From Orenia metallireducens (GTDB lineage Bacteria; Bacillota; Halanaerobiia; Halobacteroidales; Halobacteroidaceae): DNA of 64,000 nt. A program made the translations under genes and the position numbers. Under the pieces are notes generated by a model. The model was not told the origin of the DNA and searched no databases. It was given only the letters and a program-made list of their open reading frames with translations. The stretch lies in the NCBI RefSeq assembly GCF_003001995.1, contig NZ_PVNB01000007.1, positions 1-64,000 on the forward strand, given 5' to 3'. This document shows, piece by piece, positions 9,136 through 18,896 of this stretch. Position 1 is the first letter of the stretch, and every line of letters starts with the position of its first letter.

Positions 9136-9493
9136 TATTCACCCTCACTCCTTGTACATTAATATTGACCTCCAACACACTTACCCCTGTCATCTCTTCT
9201 AATGTATATTTTACTCTATCAATTATATTATTAGCTACCTCTGAAATTTTAGTTCCATACTCTACAATAATATATAAATCAACTCTTACTCCCTCTTCGG
9301 TAGTCTCTACTTCAACACCCTTACTTAGATGATCATTTACTAACAGCTTTGCTAGACCATCTTGAATGCTTTTACTGGCCATACCCACCAATCCATAACA
9401 TTCCATTGCAGCTAAACCCGCAATAATTGAAATAACTTCCTCAGATATTTTAACCATTCCTAACTCATTTGTCAACTCTTGCCCCATTGTCAT
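9125..9493 (-). CDS. Asp23/Gls24 family envelope stress protein (YloU-like)
   Basis: 122 residues covering the Asp23 fold (ISEEVISIIAGLAAMECYGLVGM; then VRVDLYIIVEYGTKISEVA; then VNINVQGV). Asp23 proteins are alkaline-stress and envelope-associated, and sit just upstream of fakA in many Firmicutes (yloU-yloV). The start at 9493 has GGGGG eight bases upstream. Its last codons overlap the fakA start. Confidence 0.92.
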   Translation of the reverse strand: MTMGQELTNELGMVKISEEVISIIAGLAAMECYGLVGMASKSIQDGLAKLLVNDHLSKGVEVETTEEGVRVDLYIIVEYGTKISEVANNIIDRVKYTLEEMTGVSVLEVNINVQGVRVNNAT

Positions 9494-9514
9494 ACTTTAT
9501 TCCCCCTTGTTAAA

Positions 9515-9715
9515 TCAATTATTCTGAATAAGATTATTTAATTCCTTCAATAGCAAGTTTAAATCCAAATTATTGGCCTTAGCTACTGTTTCTAAGTCTT
9601 CATAGTTGGCAGCTAAACACTTAGCACATCCTAGACCATAAGCTTTAAAAATCTGATTAACCTCTGGATACTCCTGTAAAATTTTTAATACTGATGTCTT
9701 TTTACTAAGTTTCAT
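9515..9715 (-). CDS. DUF1858 redox-disulfide protein
   Basis: 66 residues, with a CAKC motif in GLGCAKCLAANYEDLETVA. This matches the DUF1858/TIGR03980 family ('hybrid cluster protein-associated disulfide redox domain'). The pair of cysteines suggests a thiol or redox function; the exact role is unknown. An AGGAGG ribosome site precedes the ATG. It is 22 bases upstream of the Asp23 gene and likely cotranscribed with it. Confidence 0.88.
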   Translation of the reverse strand: MKLSKKTSVLKILQEYPEVNQIFKAYGLGCAKCLAANYEDLETVAKANNLDLNLLLKELNNLIQNN

Positions 9716-9792
9716 CTTTGACCTCCTACCTGATTATTATTCAATAGAAGTCAATAAAATCCTTCTTTATAAGATAAAATACAAAATTAACC

Positions 9793-9821
9793 TTGCTACT
9801 TACCCACCTTTTGTGTTAAAA
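9793..9821 (+). promoter_or_regulatory. Probable sigma-70-type promoter of rpmB
   Basis: TTGCTA at 9793-9798, a 17-base spacer and TTAAAA at 9816-9821. It lies 60 bases upstream of rpmB in a divergent intergenic region. The -10 box is a moderate match. Confidence 0.5.
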
Positions 9822-9881
9822 TGTTTAAGTGGTTCTAGCTAAAACATAAAATATTGATATAGATTAAAGGAGGTGCAATAA

Positions 9882-10112
9882 ATGGCAAGGATATGTGAAA
9901 TCTGTGGAAAAGGATCTAATACTGCTAATAGTGTTACTCGTAGAGGTAAGGCTAAAAAAGAAGGTGGAGTTGGTCGTAATGTAACTGGTATTGCAAAAAG
10001 AACTCAACGACCTAACCTACAAAAAGTTAAAGCTGTTGTTGATGGTACTACTAAAAGAATTAAAGTATGTACTTCTTGCTTGAAAGCAGGCAAGGTAGAA
10101 AGAGCATATTAA
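9882..10112 (+). CDS. rpmB: 50S ribosomal protein L28
   Basis: 76 residues, slightly longer than the common 62-64. It has CEICGKG at the N-terminus and VCTSCLKAGKV at the C-terminus, giving two CxxC pairs, so this is the zinc-binding (C+) form of L28. AAAGGAGGTG lies six bases before the ATG. It is monocistronic, divergent from the DUF1858 gene, and closed by its own terminator. Confidence 0.98.
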   Translation: MARICEICGKGSNTANSVTRRGKAKKEGGVGRNVTGIAKRTQRPNLQKVKAVVDGTTKRIKVCTSCLKAGKVERAY

Positions 10113-10120
10113 TTCAATAT

Positions 10121-10158
10121 AAAGCAAGGAGGTTAAGATTAACCTCCTTGCTTTTTTT
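10121..10158 (+). terminator. rpmB terminator
   Basis: Perfect stem AAGCAAGGAGGTTAA / TTAACCTCCTTGCTT followed by T7. It also lies just past the convergent malic enzyme gene. Confidence 0.93.
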
Positions 10159-10182
10159 ATTTTAACCTACTTTATTTTATAA

Positions 10183-11391
10183 TTAAGAGAACTCCTTTTG
10201 TAACTCTTGCTCACTAAGAACTCTTTTAGCTAAGCCATCATTTATAGCCCTTTTAGCCACCTCTAAAGCCACTCTATTGACTACTTCCTTATTAAAAGGA
10301 TTAGGAATAACATAATCAGCTGATAATTCATCTTCATCGATCAATTCTGCTATACCATATGCAGCAGCAATCTTCATCTCCTCGGTAATCTCTCTTGCCT
10401 GTACCTTTAAAGCACCTTTAAAGATTCCTGGAAAAGCCAATACGTTATTAACCTGATTTGGATAGTCAGAACGACCAGTTCCTATTACTTTAGCACCTGC
10501 TTCTTTAGCTAAAGTTGGATCGATCTCTGGAACAGGATTTGCCATAGCAAAGATAATTGGATCCTCAGCCATACTCTTAACCATCTCTTTAGTTAAAATA
10601 TTAGGAGCTGAAACGCCAATAAAGGCATCCATGCCAACTATTACCTCACCTAAACTACCTCTTTTATCTGTTTGATTGGTCATCTCTGCTAGCTCTTTTT
10701 GAATCTCATTCATCTCTTCAATACCAGAAGCTAAAGCTCCAAACTTATCAACCAAGATTATATCTTTAATCCCAACATTTAATAGTAATCTAGCAATAGC
10801 CAGTCCAGCTGCCCCTGCTCCATTAACTACAACCTTCAAACTCTCTAGCTCTTTAGCAACAGATTTGGCTGCATTAATTAGCCCTGCTAAAACTACAATT
10901 GCTGTTCCATGTTGGTCATCATGGAAGACAGGAATCTCTAACTCCTTCTTTAACCTCTCTTCAATCTCTATACAGCGTGGTGCTGAAATATCCTCTAAAT
11001 TTATCCCACCAAAGGTAGGCTCTAACCTCTTAACAGTCTCCACAATCTCATCAACATCCTTGGTATTTAAACAGATAGGAAAAGCATCAACTCCAGCAAA
11101 CTCTTTGAATAAGACTGCTTTTCCTTCCATAACTGGCATCGCTGCTTCTGGACCAATATCCCCTAGTCCTAAAACAGCAGTTCCATCAGAAACAACTGCT
11201 ACTAAGTTTCCCTTTGCAGTATAATTATATACCTCTGACCTATCCTTTACAATCTCTAAGCAAGGCTCAGCCACCCCAGGACTATAGGCCAAAGTCAGGT
11301 CTTCTCTATTTTTAACCTCTACTTTACTATTAACAGATATCTTTCCTTGATTCTTCTTATGTAACAATAAGGCTTCTTCTTTTAATGACAC
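10183..11391 (-). CDS. Malic enzyme (NAD(P)-dependent, ~400-residue type)
   Basis: 402 residues. It oxidatively decarboxylates malate to pyruvate and CO2 with NAD(P)+. Visible motifs are LTLAYSPGVAEPC with the catalytic Tyr (residues ~33-45), the GNLVAVVSDGTAVLGLGDIGP block, the metal-site segment FHDDQHGTA and the Rossmann loop VVNGAGAAGLAIARLL. This short form lacks the C-terminal phosphotransacetylase-like domain of MaeB. The start is GTG (11389-11391) with GGAGGGAG upstream. It stands alone. Cofactor preference cannot be read from the sequence. Confidence 0.95.
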   Translation of the reverse strand: MSLKEEALLLHKKNQGKISVNSKVEVKNREDLTLAYSPGVAEPCLEIVKDRSEVYNYTAKGNLVAVVSDGTAVLGLGDIGPEAAMPVMEGKAVLFKEFAGVDAFPICLNTKDVDEIVETVKRLEPTFGGINLEDISAPRCIEIEERLKKELEIPVFHDDQHGTAIVVLAGLINAAKSVAKELESLKVVVNGAGAAGLAIARLLLNVGIKDIILVDKFGALASGIEEMNEIQKELAEMTNQTDKRGSLGEVIVGMDAFIGVSAPNILTKEMVKSMAEDPIIFAMANPVPEIDPTLAKEAGAKVIGTGRSDYPNQVNNVLAFPGIFKGALKVQAREITEEMKIAAAYGIAELIDEDELSADYVIPNPFNKEVVNRVALEVAKRAINDGLAKRVLSEQELQKEFS

Positions 11392-11544
11392 GTACTACTC
11401 CCTCCTCTATTTTACTTCTATTTTCAATTCTATATTTATTAGATAAACTCCTTTATTTATCTAGTAAAAATTCATTGTTTTTCAATAATTTATGTAATGC
11501 TCTTTAAATATATACATTGTAGATAAGCAAGTCTAAAGTGTAAT

Positions 11545-11655
11545 TTAATGGATCATTGTAACACATTTTATTAGGTAGTTAGAGGTTAGATGCTTAGGTT
11601 TTACCTACCTAGGCAACCACCTAACCATCTAATACCCAATTTGTCACAATATCTA
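11545..11655. repeat. Word-shuffled hairpin with conserved GTNACA-type ends
   Basis: The left end is TTAATGGATCATTGTAACA (11545-11563) and the right end TTGTCACAATAT (11641-11652). The interior 11573-11636 is an imperfect hairpin of GGTTAG/CTAACC words. It is a diverged member of the family at 18897-19037 and 31283-31372. It fills most of the gene-free stretch 11392-11747; nothing else is evident there apart from the argH terminator. Confidence 0.65.
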
Positions 11656-11696
11656 TAAACTCATATTTAAATTCCGCTCTAAAGTTATCTGACTAC

Positions 11697-11740
11697 ATAA
11701 AACAAGAGTGAAGATTCTTGGTTAATCTCCACCCTTAGCA
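11697..11740 (-). terminator. argH terminator
   Basis: On the minus strand GGGTGGAGATT pairs with AATCTTCACTC (two G-U pairs) and is followed by TTGTTTT. It starts about ten bases past the argH stop. Confidence 0.75.
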
Positions 11741-11747
11741 CTGTCAA

Positions 11748-13118
11748 TTAATTTAAAGCCTCTTTCTCCTGTTTAATTACTCTTTCTATCTCTGCCCTAG
11801 CAGGACCACCTATAGTATTACGAGCATCTACACAGGTCTCGATAGCAATCGCATGATAGATATCATCACTAAATACTTCAGAGAAACCTTGCCATTCTTC
11901 CATAGTCAACTCTGATAGCTTCTTATTATGCTCTATACAGTAAAATACACTCTTTCCAACTATCTCATGGGCCTCTCTAAAAGGAATATCCTTATCAACT
12001 AGATAATCGGCTACGTCGGTAGCATTGACAAAGCCACCTTCTGTAGATGCTTTCATCTTATCAGCTTTAAATTTAGTCTTAGCCATCATCCTTGCAAAGA
12101 TTTCTAGACTCTTCTTAACTGTGTCTACAGTATCAAATAATCCTTCTTTATCCTCCTGCATATCCTTATTATATGCCAATGGTAAGCCCTTCATAGTAAC
12201 TAATAACTGCATTAGATTACCATAAACCCTTCCTGTCTTACCACGAATCAATTCAGGGATATCAGGATTCTTCTTCTGGGGCATAATACTACTACCAGTA
12301 CAGAAAGAGTCAGATATCTCCACAAAATCAAATTCAGAGCTAGTCCAAATGATCAACTCTTCACTGAAACGACTTAAGTGCATCATCATAGTAGATGCTG
12401 CTGCTAAAAATTCAATTACAAAGTCACGATCACTAACTGCATCTAAGCTATTCTGGCTTACTCCTGCAAATCCTAACTCTTTAGCTACAAACTCCCTATC
12501 AATTGGGAACTTGGTCCCTGCTAAAGCACCAGAGCCTAAAGGTAAGATATTGACCCTCTTATAACAATCAACTAACCTGTCATAATCACGCTTTAACTTC
12601 TGCTGATATGCTAGTAAATGGTGTGCCAATCTAATTGGTTGTGCTCTCTGCAAATGGGTATACCCAGGCATAATAATATCAATATTATCTTCAGCTAACT
12701 CCAGTAATACCTCCTGTAATTGCTTGACTAAGCCTTTAATCTGCTCAATCTGATCTCGCAAATATAACCTTACATCTAAAGCCACTTGGTCATTTCTGCT
12801 TCTGGCTGTATGTAGCTTACCACCAACTGCACCGATCTTATCAGTTAGCCTCTTTTCAATATTCATATGAATATCCTCAAGTTCTACTGTAAATTCAAAC
12901 TCACCTGCTTCAACCTCTGCCAATATTTCTTCTAAGCCCTTAATTATCTTTTGACTATCTTCTGTTGTAATAATCCCACACTTGGCTAACATCTTGGCAT
13001 GGGCCATACTACCTTGAATATCATATTGAGCCAATTTATAGTCAAAACCGATGGAAGCATTGAACTCTTCTACCAAAGCATCGGTACTTTCTTGAAATCT
13101 ACCATCCCACATCTTCAT
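11748..13118 (-). CDS. argH: Argininosuccinate lyase
   Basis: About 456 residues, the normal length. It cleaves argininosuccinate to arginine and fumarate, the last step of arginine synthesis. The fumarase/aspartase signature [12 protein letters not shown] is near residue 280, and [12 protein letters not shown] and TPHL-type [11 protein letters not shown] are also present. Start: ATG at 13118 with GGGAG eight bases upstream; the upstream GTG at 13127 is less well spaced. It is separated from the GNAT gene by a 315-base gap that shows no ORF, only AT-rich inverted words and a hairpin at 13419-13440. Confidence 0.97.
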   Translation of the reverse strand: MKMWDGRFQESTDALVEEFNASIGFDYKLAQYDIQGSMAHAKMLAKCGIITTEDSQKIIKGLEEILAEVEAGEFEFTVELEDIHMNIEKRLTDKIGAVGGKLHTARSRNDQVALDVRLYLRDQIEQIKGLVKQLQEVLLELAEDNIDIIMPGYTHLQRAQPIRLAHHLLAYQQKLKRDYDRLVDCYKRVNILPLGSGALAGTKFPIDREFVAKELGFAGVSQNSLDAVSDRDFVIEFLAAASTMMMHLSRFSEELIIWTSSEFDFVEISDSFCTGSSIMPQKKNPDIPELIRGKTGRVYGNLMQLLVTMKGLPLAYNKDMQEDKEGLFDTVDTVKKSLEIFARMMAKTKFKADKMKASTEGGFVNATDVADYLVDKDIPFREAHEIVGKSVFYCIEHNKKLSELTMEEWQGFSEVFSDDIYHAIAIETCVDARNTIGGPARAEIERVIKQEKEALN

Positions 13119-13418
13119 AATCTTCACTCCCTATTACTTTCTATTCTCTTATTTTCCGCCTATCACTACTATAGATAAATACCTTTAGAATGACATTTAA
13201 AACCTTATTTTTTGCCACCAATTTCACTAATCTTCACCCACTGTGAAGAAGAATGAATGAGGAAGTACTCTTGAGGTGAATTAAAAATCCTCTTTATAAT
13301 TTATAAGTTATTCATTATTCATGTCCATTCGTGTTAATTAGTGGCTAACTATCCTTTGATTTTTATTTTTACTTCACTTTAGAGCTGGATGACTATATAA
13401 ATTGATATAGATATAATA

Positions 13419-13440
13419 ATTGGGCGAATTGATCGCCCTC
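13419..13440 (-). terminator. Hairpin after the GNAT gene
   Basis: GGGCGAATTGATCGCCC forms a short stem at 13422-13438, directly after the GNAT stop. The T-run is weak on the minus strand, so read-through to argH remains possible. The rest of 13128-13418 holds no gene or clear element. Confidence 0.5.
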
Positions 13441-13442
13441 TT

Positions 13443-13910
13443 TTAAGAATCTATTATTTTAGCTAATTTAGCTCTAGTATAATCCTCATCTTCTCTTATC
13501 TCTATAACCTGATAATCAAGATCTTTATAAAAATTTATTAAATTCATTAATCTACTAGGAGAATAAAGAATAATTCTTCTTCCTCCCTCTGCTCTCACTC
13601 TCTCCTCAACCTCTAAGATCAGTTTTTTTCCAATTTCATAGCCTTGATACTCAGGAAGTACACCTAATCTTATTAAATAGAAATCTTCACCTTGACCATA
13701 GTAACGGACTGTTCCTACTGCATTATTATCTAAGTAAGCAATTAAAATCTCTTTATCTTTAATATCTTTAATAATATCATCTTTACTCTCTAATAATGCG
13801 GGTGTTGTAGGAAAGAGAGAGGGATCATCATAAGCTTTAAAAGCAGCTTTAGTCAAATTATAGACCAATTGACTATCGGCAAGCTCTGCTTTTTTGATAA
13901 ACATCTCCAT
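13443..13910 (-). CDS. GNAT family N-acetyltransferase
   Basis: 155 residues with the GNAT fold. The acetyl-CoA loop is visible in IRLGVLPEYQGYEIGKKLILEVEER (Q/R-x-x-G-x-G/A type, here QGYEIGK). It ends in NFYKDLDYQVIEIREDED. The substrate is unknown. It lies between argG and argH on the same strand, so an acetylation step linked to arginine synthesis (for example acetylglutamate formation) is conceivable but unproven. A GGGGGAG ribosome site precedes ATG 13910. Confidence 0.85.
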   Translation of the reverse strand: MEMFIKKAELADSQLVYNLTKAAFKAYDDPSLFPTTPALLESKDDIIKDIKDKEILIAYLDNNAVGTVRYYGQGEDFYLIRLGVLPEYQGYEIGKKLILEVEERVRAEGGRRIILYSPSRLMNLINFYKDLDYQVIEIREDEDYTRAKLAKIIDS

Positions 13911-13930
13911 CCACTCTCCCCCTCTAAATT

Positions 13931-14018
13931 CAGTAACAAGTGACAGAGTGACCAGTAACGAGTTAAGTTCTCATTATTCTATCTTTTACTCGTCACTCAT
14001 TACTCATCACTTGTTACT
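13931..14018. repeat. Word-shuffled hairpin between argG and GNAT gene
   Basis: Arms 13931-13967 (AGTAACAAGTGACAGAGTGA...) and 13984-14018 (...CTCATTACTCATCACTTGTT) are imperfect inverted repeats. The right arm includes the argG stop codon (14014-14016). Confidence 0.8.
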
Positions 14019-15222
14019 TTTTATTAACACTTCCATGTACCTTTAATGGTAGACCAAATAATTCGATAAATCCGATAGCAGAATCATGATTGAAAGTATC
14101 AGATGTTTCATAAGTAGCCAAGTTCTCTTGGTATAATGAATTATCAGACTTTCTTCCTACTACTGTAGCATTTCCTTTATATAATTTAAGCTTAACTGTT
14201 CCATTTACATACTGTTGAGTTGTATCAACAAAGGCATCTAAAGCAGCCCTTAATGGTGAGAACCATTGTCCATAATAAACTAATTCTGAATATTTTTGAG
14301 CAACTAATTCTTTGTAATGATAGGTCTCTCTATCTAAGACTAAGTCCTCTAAATGTCTATGAGCTGTAATTAATACAGTAGCAGCTGGAGCTTCATAGAT
14401 CTCTCTAGATTTAATTCCTACCAATCTATTCTCCACCATATCGATTCTTCCAATACCATGCTTACCTGCAATTTCATTTAATTTAGATACTAACTCTACT
14501 GGACCATCCTCTTGTCCATTTAATGCTACTGGTTCACCAGCTTTAAAAGTAACCTCTATATACTCAGGGTCATTTGGTGCATCCTCTGGAGCAGTAGTAA
14601 TCTGATATACATCTGCAGGTGGTTCTGCCCAAGGATCCTCTAAAATTCCACACTCTATACTAACTCCCCATAGGTTTCTATCGATACTATATGGACTCTC
14701 TTTAGTAGCACCTACTGGTATATTATGCTTAGCGGCATATTCGATCTCTTGACTTCTAGCTTTAAACTCCCACTCTCTTAAAGGAGCTACAACTTCAATT
14801 CCTGGAGATAATGCTTGGAAAGAAACATCAAATCTTACCTGATCATTACCCTTGGCAGTACAACCATGGGCTACTGCATCAGCACCTTCTTTTTTAGCAA
14901 CATCGATCATCTTTTTAGCAATCAACGGTCTAGAATAAGCTGTAGCCAATGGATATTTAGCTTCATATAATGCTCCTGCTTTTAAACCTTTGAAGACATA
15001 CTCCTTTAAAAATTCTTCTTGTAAATCTTCAATATAGATATTACTTGCACCAGTATTTAAGGCCTTCTCTTCTAAAGGTGCTAAATCTTCATTCTGCCCT
15101 ACATCTGCTGAAAAGCAGACTACCTCTACATCATATGTATCCTGTAACCATTTAATAGCTACCGATGTATCTAACCCTCCTGAATAAGCCATAACTACCT
15201 TGTTTATCTTCTTCTCCATCAT
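14014..15222 (-). CDS. argG: Argininosuccinate synthase
   Basis: About 402 residues, standard length. It condenses citrulline and aspartate using ATP. The PP-loop [15 protein letters not shown] is at residues ~12-26, and [14 protein letters not shown] and the SIDRNLWG segment are present. Starts ATG 15222 or 15219 both sit behind AGGAGG. The promoter carries an ArgR-type box, consistent with repression by arginine. It is first in the argG-GNAT-argH series. The last codons are part of an intergenic hairpin element. Confidence 0.98.
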   Translation of the reverse strand: MMEKKINKVVMAYSGGLDTSVAIKWLQDTYDVEVVCFSADVGQNEDLAPLEEKALNTGASNIYIEDLQEEFLKEYVFKGLKAGALYEAKYPLATAYSRPLIAKKMIDVAKKEGADAVAHGCTAKGNDQVRFDVSFQALSPGIEVVAPLREWEFKARSQEIEYAAKHNIPVGATKESPYSIDRNLWGVSIECGILEDPWAEPPADVYQITTAPEDAPNDPEYIEVTFKAGEPVALNGQEDGPVELVSKLNEIAGKHGIGRIDMVENRLVGIKSREIYEAPAATVLITAHRHLEDLVLDRETYHYKELVAQKYSELVYYGQWFSPLRAALDAFVDTTQQYVNGTVKLKLYKGNATVVGRKSDNSLYQENLATYETSDTFNHDSAIGFIELFGLPLKVHGSVNKK

Positions 15223-15274
15223 CAACGCCTCCTAATTTATCTCAAAATGATTTTTATTTATTTTTGTTAGTATG

Positions 15275-15303
15275 ATTATACATGTTATTGCATAAAAATA
15301 CAA
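15275..15303 (-). promoter_or_regulatory. argG promoter with ArgR-type operator
   Basis: On the minus strand: -35 TTGTAT (15303-15298), 17-base spacer, -10 TATAAT (15280-15275). TGTATTTTTATGCA (15302-15289) fits the ARG-box pattern TGNATWWWWATNCA and covers the -35. The argF promoter has a matching box at the same place. Confidence 0.7.
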
Positions 15304-15347
15304 GTACAATATTAAAGTTTGAATTTTCTGAAAACAACCCAAACCTT

Positions 15348-17156
15348 CTATAACTCATATATATCTGAAAACTCAATATCTATTCTATCAATTAACTCCT
15401 CCTTTAGAGAAATTTCTGTAGCAGCAAATTCTATATCCTCTTTTTCCAAAACTATATTTGGTAGCTTAATTATAAATTCACTCCCTTTACCATATTCACT
15501 CTCTACCTCAATCTCTCCCCCATGCATCTCTACTAGCAGCTTAACTATTACTAAACCGATGCCACTACCCTCTTTTCTTCTAGTAAAAGATTTATCAGCT
15601 TGACCAAACCTTTCAAAAATTATCTTCTTCTGCTCTTCTTTAATACCTATCCCTGTATCCTTTACAGATATGTATATATACTGCTGCTCTTCAAAGATTC
15701 TAACTATTATCTTATCACCTTTGTTACTGAACTTAACAGCATTTGATAAGAGGTTTAACATAATCCTTTCAATATTAGTAGCATCACAAGTAATAACTCT
15801 CTTAAATAATTCAGATTCAAAGCTAATCTCTCTAGCAGAACTGTCTAAATAATCTTTTACAGATAGGACTATGTTATCAATAAGTTCTACAATATTATGG
15901 TTTTGTAGGTTGAAATCATAGAAATTAGCATCAATCTTGGTGATATCCACTAAATTATTAATTAATCTCAATAGTCTATAAATATTACGCCGCATAATTT
16001 TACTATACTTACTGAGATTATTATAATTATCTTTATCTAAATTTCTTTTAGTATAAATCTCTTGCATCTGCACTGCAGAGAAGATTAAATTCAAAGGTGT
16101 TCTCATCTCATGGGATAAATTGGCGAAAAATTCCCCCTGAGCTTTATTACTCTCTACTCTCTCTTCTAGCCATTTACGCTCAGTGATATCTATTCCTGAG
16201 CCAAAAACCCCTTGAATCTCCCCATTATTATCTTTTAGACGGGCAAGATGCCAAGAAACGATTCTTACTGTTCCATATTTTGTTAAAACTTCAGTCTCAA
16301 CATATTCTGGTACTTCCTCTTCTTCATTAAATAGTCTTTTAAAGAAGCTCTTTGCCTCTATTCCATCCCCTTGATAGAATTTAAAGATGCTCTCTCCCAC
16401 TACTTCTTTTTCACTATATCCAAACTCTTTAAATCCTCCCTGATTAAAAAAAGTAATCTTCTGTTCTTTATTGACGACTATAAAGATCACATCAACAATC
16501 CCCAATACCTTTAAAGCTGAAAATATCAGTTCCAGTGAATAATTTAAGTGCTTAGATATATCTGTAATCGAATTCTCTTTTACTTTGTTAGGGATGAATT
16601 TCTCTTTCACTAATCTCTCTTTACTCATATCTACCCCTGAGCTGATGATTTCTTCCACATTTCCTGCCTCATCCTTTAAAGTACTGTTATACCAACCTAT
16701 TATTCGCTCATTACCATCTTTATCTACTAATGTTCCTGAGGTATAATTAGGTAGTTCAACCTCTCCCTTTACTACTCTTTCTAATAGTTTTATCTTCTGC
16801 TGATTCTGATTAAACTCTTTAAACCAGAAACTTCCTATAATCTCTTCTTGATCTTGACCTAATAGCTCACAGCCCCTTTGATTAATAAATTCTACTCTCC
16901 CTTGCTTGTCTAACACTAATAAGATAAATTTAGATAGATTGATATATTCCTTTAAGTTATCTCTTTCTACTGCTAACTCTTTATTTAAAACCTTAGATTT
17001 AGAATATAGCTTGACAAATTTAAATAAAACTATGTAAATTAAAGATAAACTTAATACTGCCACTATATCAATCAAGCTTAAACTTTCTATGTGCCTAGCT
17101 AACACAATATTAAATATTATCCCCAACAAGATTAAAATAATAAGTATTCTTCTCAT
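15348..17156 (-). CDS. PAS-domain sensor histidine kinase
   Basis: About 602 residues from MRRILIIL; an upstream in-frame start at 17231 lacks a ribosome site, while ATG 17156 has GGTGGG. Two transmembrane helices lie in residues ~2-50. Two PAS domains follow (around FILLVLDKQGRVEFINQRGCELLG and VIFIVVNKEQKITFFNQGG). Then HisKA with FFANLSHEMRTPLNLI (His phosphorylation site) and HATPase_c with NLLSNAVKF, DTGIGI and GSGIGL. The last ~30 residues are an acidic tail. No response regulator is adjacent, so this is an orphan kinase. Its signal is unknown; PAS pairs often sense redox state or small ligands. Confidence 0.93.
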   Translation of the reverse strand: MRRILIILILLGIIFNIVLARHIESLSLIDIVAVLSLSLIYIVLFKFVKLYSKSKVLNKELAVERDNLKEYINLSKFILLVLDKQGRVEFINQRGCELLGQDQEEIIGSFWFKEFNQNQQKIKLLERVVKGEVELPNYTSGTLVDKDGNERIIGWYNSTLKDEAGNVEEIISSGVDMSKERLVKEKFIPNKVKENSITDISKHLNYSLELIFSALKVLGIVDVIFIVVNKEQKITFFNQGGFKEFGYSEKEVVGESIFKFYQGDGIEAKSFFKRLFNEEEEVPEYVETEVLTKYGTVRIVSWHLARLKDNNGEIQGVFGSGIDITERKWLEERVESNKAQGEFFANLSHEMRTPLNLIFSAVQMQEIYTKRNLDKDNYNNLSKYSKIMRRNIYRLLRLINNLVDITKIDANFYDFNLQNHNIVELIDNIVLSVKDYLDSSAREISFESELFKRVITCDATNIERIMLNLLSNAVKFSNKGDKIIVRIFEEQQYIYISVKDTGIGIKEEQKKIIFERFGQADKSFTRRKEGSGIGLVIVKLLVEMHGGEIEVESEYGKGSEFIIKLPNIVLEKEDIEFAATEISLKEELIDRIDIEFSDIYEL

Positions 17157-17266
17157 ATCTTCTTCCCACCTTATAAGATATACCAATCTATCTTTAAAGT
17201 AATTTGATTGTACTATTGGTCTAGTTAGCAATTAACAAAATATAAGATAACTTCTGCTAATAAAAT

Positions 17267-17294
17267 TAAGAGAATATAATATTATATTCTCTTA
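17267..17294. terminator. 28-bp perfect palindrome after the PTS IIA gene
   Basis: TAAGAGAATATAAT and its exact inverse form a 14-bp AT-rich stem, followed on the minus strand by TTTTATT. It lies between the PTS IIA gene and the histidine kinase. Confidence 0.7.
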
Positions 17295-17385
17295 TTAAAA
17301 TTATTTATCCTCTATTTACTGTCATTTTTTATCAAAATATAAAAACTAATGTCTTATTGAAATTAATTCTTCAATTTAGCTTATT

Positions 17386-17838
17386 CTATTCATATCTCTT
17401 AATTATATCTAAGGCATTTTGGGAAGTTTCAGCAGTTAGCAGAGCTTCTCTAAATTCATCCTTTCTTACTAAAAACGAAATTTTGGATAATAATTTTAAA
17501 TATTCAGGAGAAGTACCTGCAAAATCTGCAACCATAAAAATTATATAAACTGGCTGTCCATCGATACTCTTAAAATCCATACCTTCTTTGCATATACCTA
17601 AAGCAAGAGAGAGTTCTTTGACCTCATCACTCTTCCCATGCGGAATGGCTATTCCACGCCCCATTCCTGTTGTAGTCTCAGCTTCTCTGGCTAAAACCTT
17701 ATCATAAAAATTATCTTCAGATTTGATCTTACCTCCTTGATATAAAACTCCAACCATTTCCTTTAAGACCATCTCTTTATCAGAAGCTATTAAATCTAAT
17801 TTAATCATCTCTGGCTTTAATAAAGTGCTAAGTTGCAT
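17386..17838 (-). CDS. PTS fructose-type IIA domain protein (PtsN/IIA-Fru like)
   Basis: 150 residues, a single EIIA type-2 domain. The phosphorylatable His lies in RGIAIPHGKSDEV, and the MVADFAGTSPEYLKLLSKIS block is typical. No EIIB or EIIC gene is nearby. Such orphan IIA proteins often act as regulators, but it could equally serve a permease encoded elsewhere. ATG 17838 has AAAGGAGG upstream. Confidence 0.92.
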   Translation of the reverse strand: MQLSTLLKPEMIKLDLIASDKEMVLKEMVGVLYQGGKIKSEDNFYDKVLAREAETTTGMGRGIAIPHGKSDEVKELSLALGICKEGMDFKSIDGQPVYIIFMVADFAGTSPEYLKLLSKISFLVRKDEFREALLTAETSQNALDIIKRYE

Positions 17839-18009
17839 CTTTTGTCCCTCCTTTTTTTATACTATATCTCATTTGCTTCTTTATCGCTATAAATTCTAGA
17901 CTAACTCATAAACCCCTTTCTAACTTCCTTCTTTTTAAATAAATTATTTTTTCTACTTAATTTATATCATAAATTTGTAATAGGATTAAAGCTTTATATA
18001 GATTTTTTA

Positions 18010-18741
18010 TTATCTTTTCTCTTTCTCTGCTGTTATCACTAACTTCTTAAATAATTCTAAAAAGGATGAATACCTTAAAGTCAAATCTTCAGGATGCCAC
18101 TGTACCCCTATTACAAATTCTCTATTCTCTGATTCAATCCCCTCTACAATCCCTTCCTCTGACTTGGCAGTAACTATTAGTTCTCTACCTAAATCTTTAA
18201 CAGCTTGATGATGGTAGGAGTTGACCTCAATCTCCTCTCTTTTTAGGATATTAAAGAGCTTAGTGTTCCTTTTAATCTTTAGAGAATGGTAAAGCTCACA
18301 TACATCTGTACTACAGGAAAGATGACAAATCCCATCTTGGTACTCTTCGATGATATCTTGATATAAGCTACCTCCCAAGGCAATATTCATCAACTGCATC
18401 CCTCGACAAATACCTAAAATTGGGAGCTCTCGTCGATAAGCCCCTCTAAATAGTTCAATCTCCCATTCATCTCTCTTGCTATCAAATTTAGTAACTTGAG
18501 CAATTGGATGCTCCCCATATCTATTAGGGCAGATATCATCACCACCACTTAAGATCAATCCATCTATCATCTCAATATAGGTCTTGACCTCAGCTTTATC
18601 TTCAAGTAAGGGAATTAATACAGGAACTCCACCTGCCTTAATAACTGAGCTGATATAATTATAGCTGACTTTATTATATGATTTATTGAATTTATTCTCT
18701 TTTTTACAAAAAGTTGTGATTCCAATGATAGGTTTATTCAT
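18010..18741 (-). CDS. Class I glutamine amidotransferase-like gamma-glutamyl hydrolase (PuuD/peptidase C26)
   Basis: About 243 residues from MNKPIIGITTF. ATG 18741 is preceded by AAAGGGGAAG; the longer ORF start at 18843 would add residues read from a terminator region. The nucleophile Cys is in LGICRGMQLMNIALGG, the catalytic His-x-Glu in GVQWHPEDL, and LSGGDDICPNRYGE is a family signature. The family hydrolyses gamma-glutamyl amides such as gamma-glutamyl-GABA. The in vivo substrate here is not known; no putrescine genes are nearby. Confidence 0.9.
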   Translation of the reverse strand: MNKPIIGITTFCKKENKFNKSYNKVSYNYISSVIKAGGVPVLIPLLEDKAEVKTYIEMIDGLILSGGDDICPNRYGEHPIAQVTKFDSKRDEWEIELFRGAYRRELPILGICRGMQLMNIALGGSLYQDIIEEYQDGICHLSCSTDVCELYHSLKIKRNTKLFNILKREEIEVNSYHHQAVKDLGRELIVTAKSEEGIVEGIESENREFVIGVQWHPEDLTLRYSSFLELFKKLVITAEKEKR

Positions 18742-18841
18742 AGCTTCTTCCCCTTTACTGATTGCTTTTTGATTTAATCTAGTTATACTTATTCTTATAC
18801 TTAGCGATTGGTCGAGATGATTCCTGCTGCTAAATGTATAC

Positions 18842-18878
18842 AAATAAAGGCACAGCTTGAAAGCTGTGCCTTTATTTA
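18842..18878. terminator. Bidirectional terminator (end of Bat operon side)
   Basis: Stem AAATAAAGGCACAGCTT / AAGCTGTGCCTTTATTT with a short GAA-type loop. T-rich flanks on both strands. It separates the Bat operon from the amidotransferase gene. Confidence 0.85.
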
Positions 18879-18896
18879 ATAGTAACGAATGGATAA

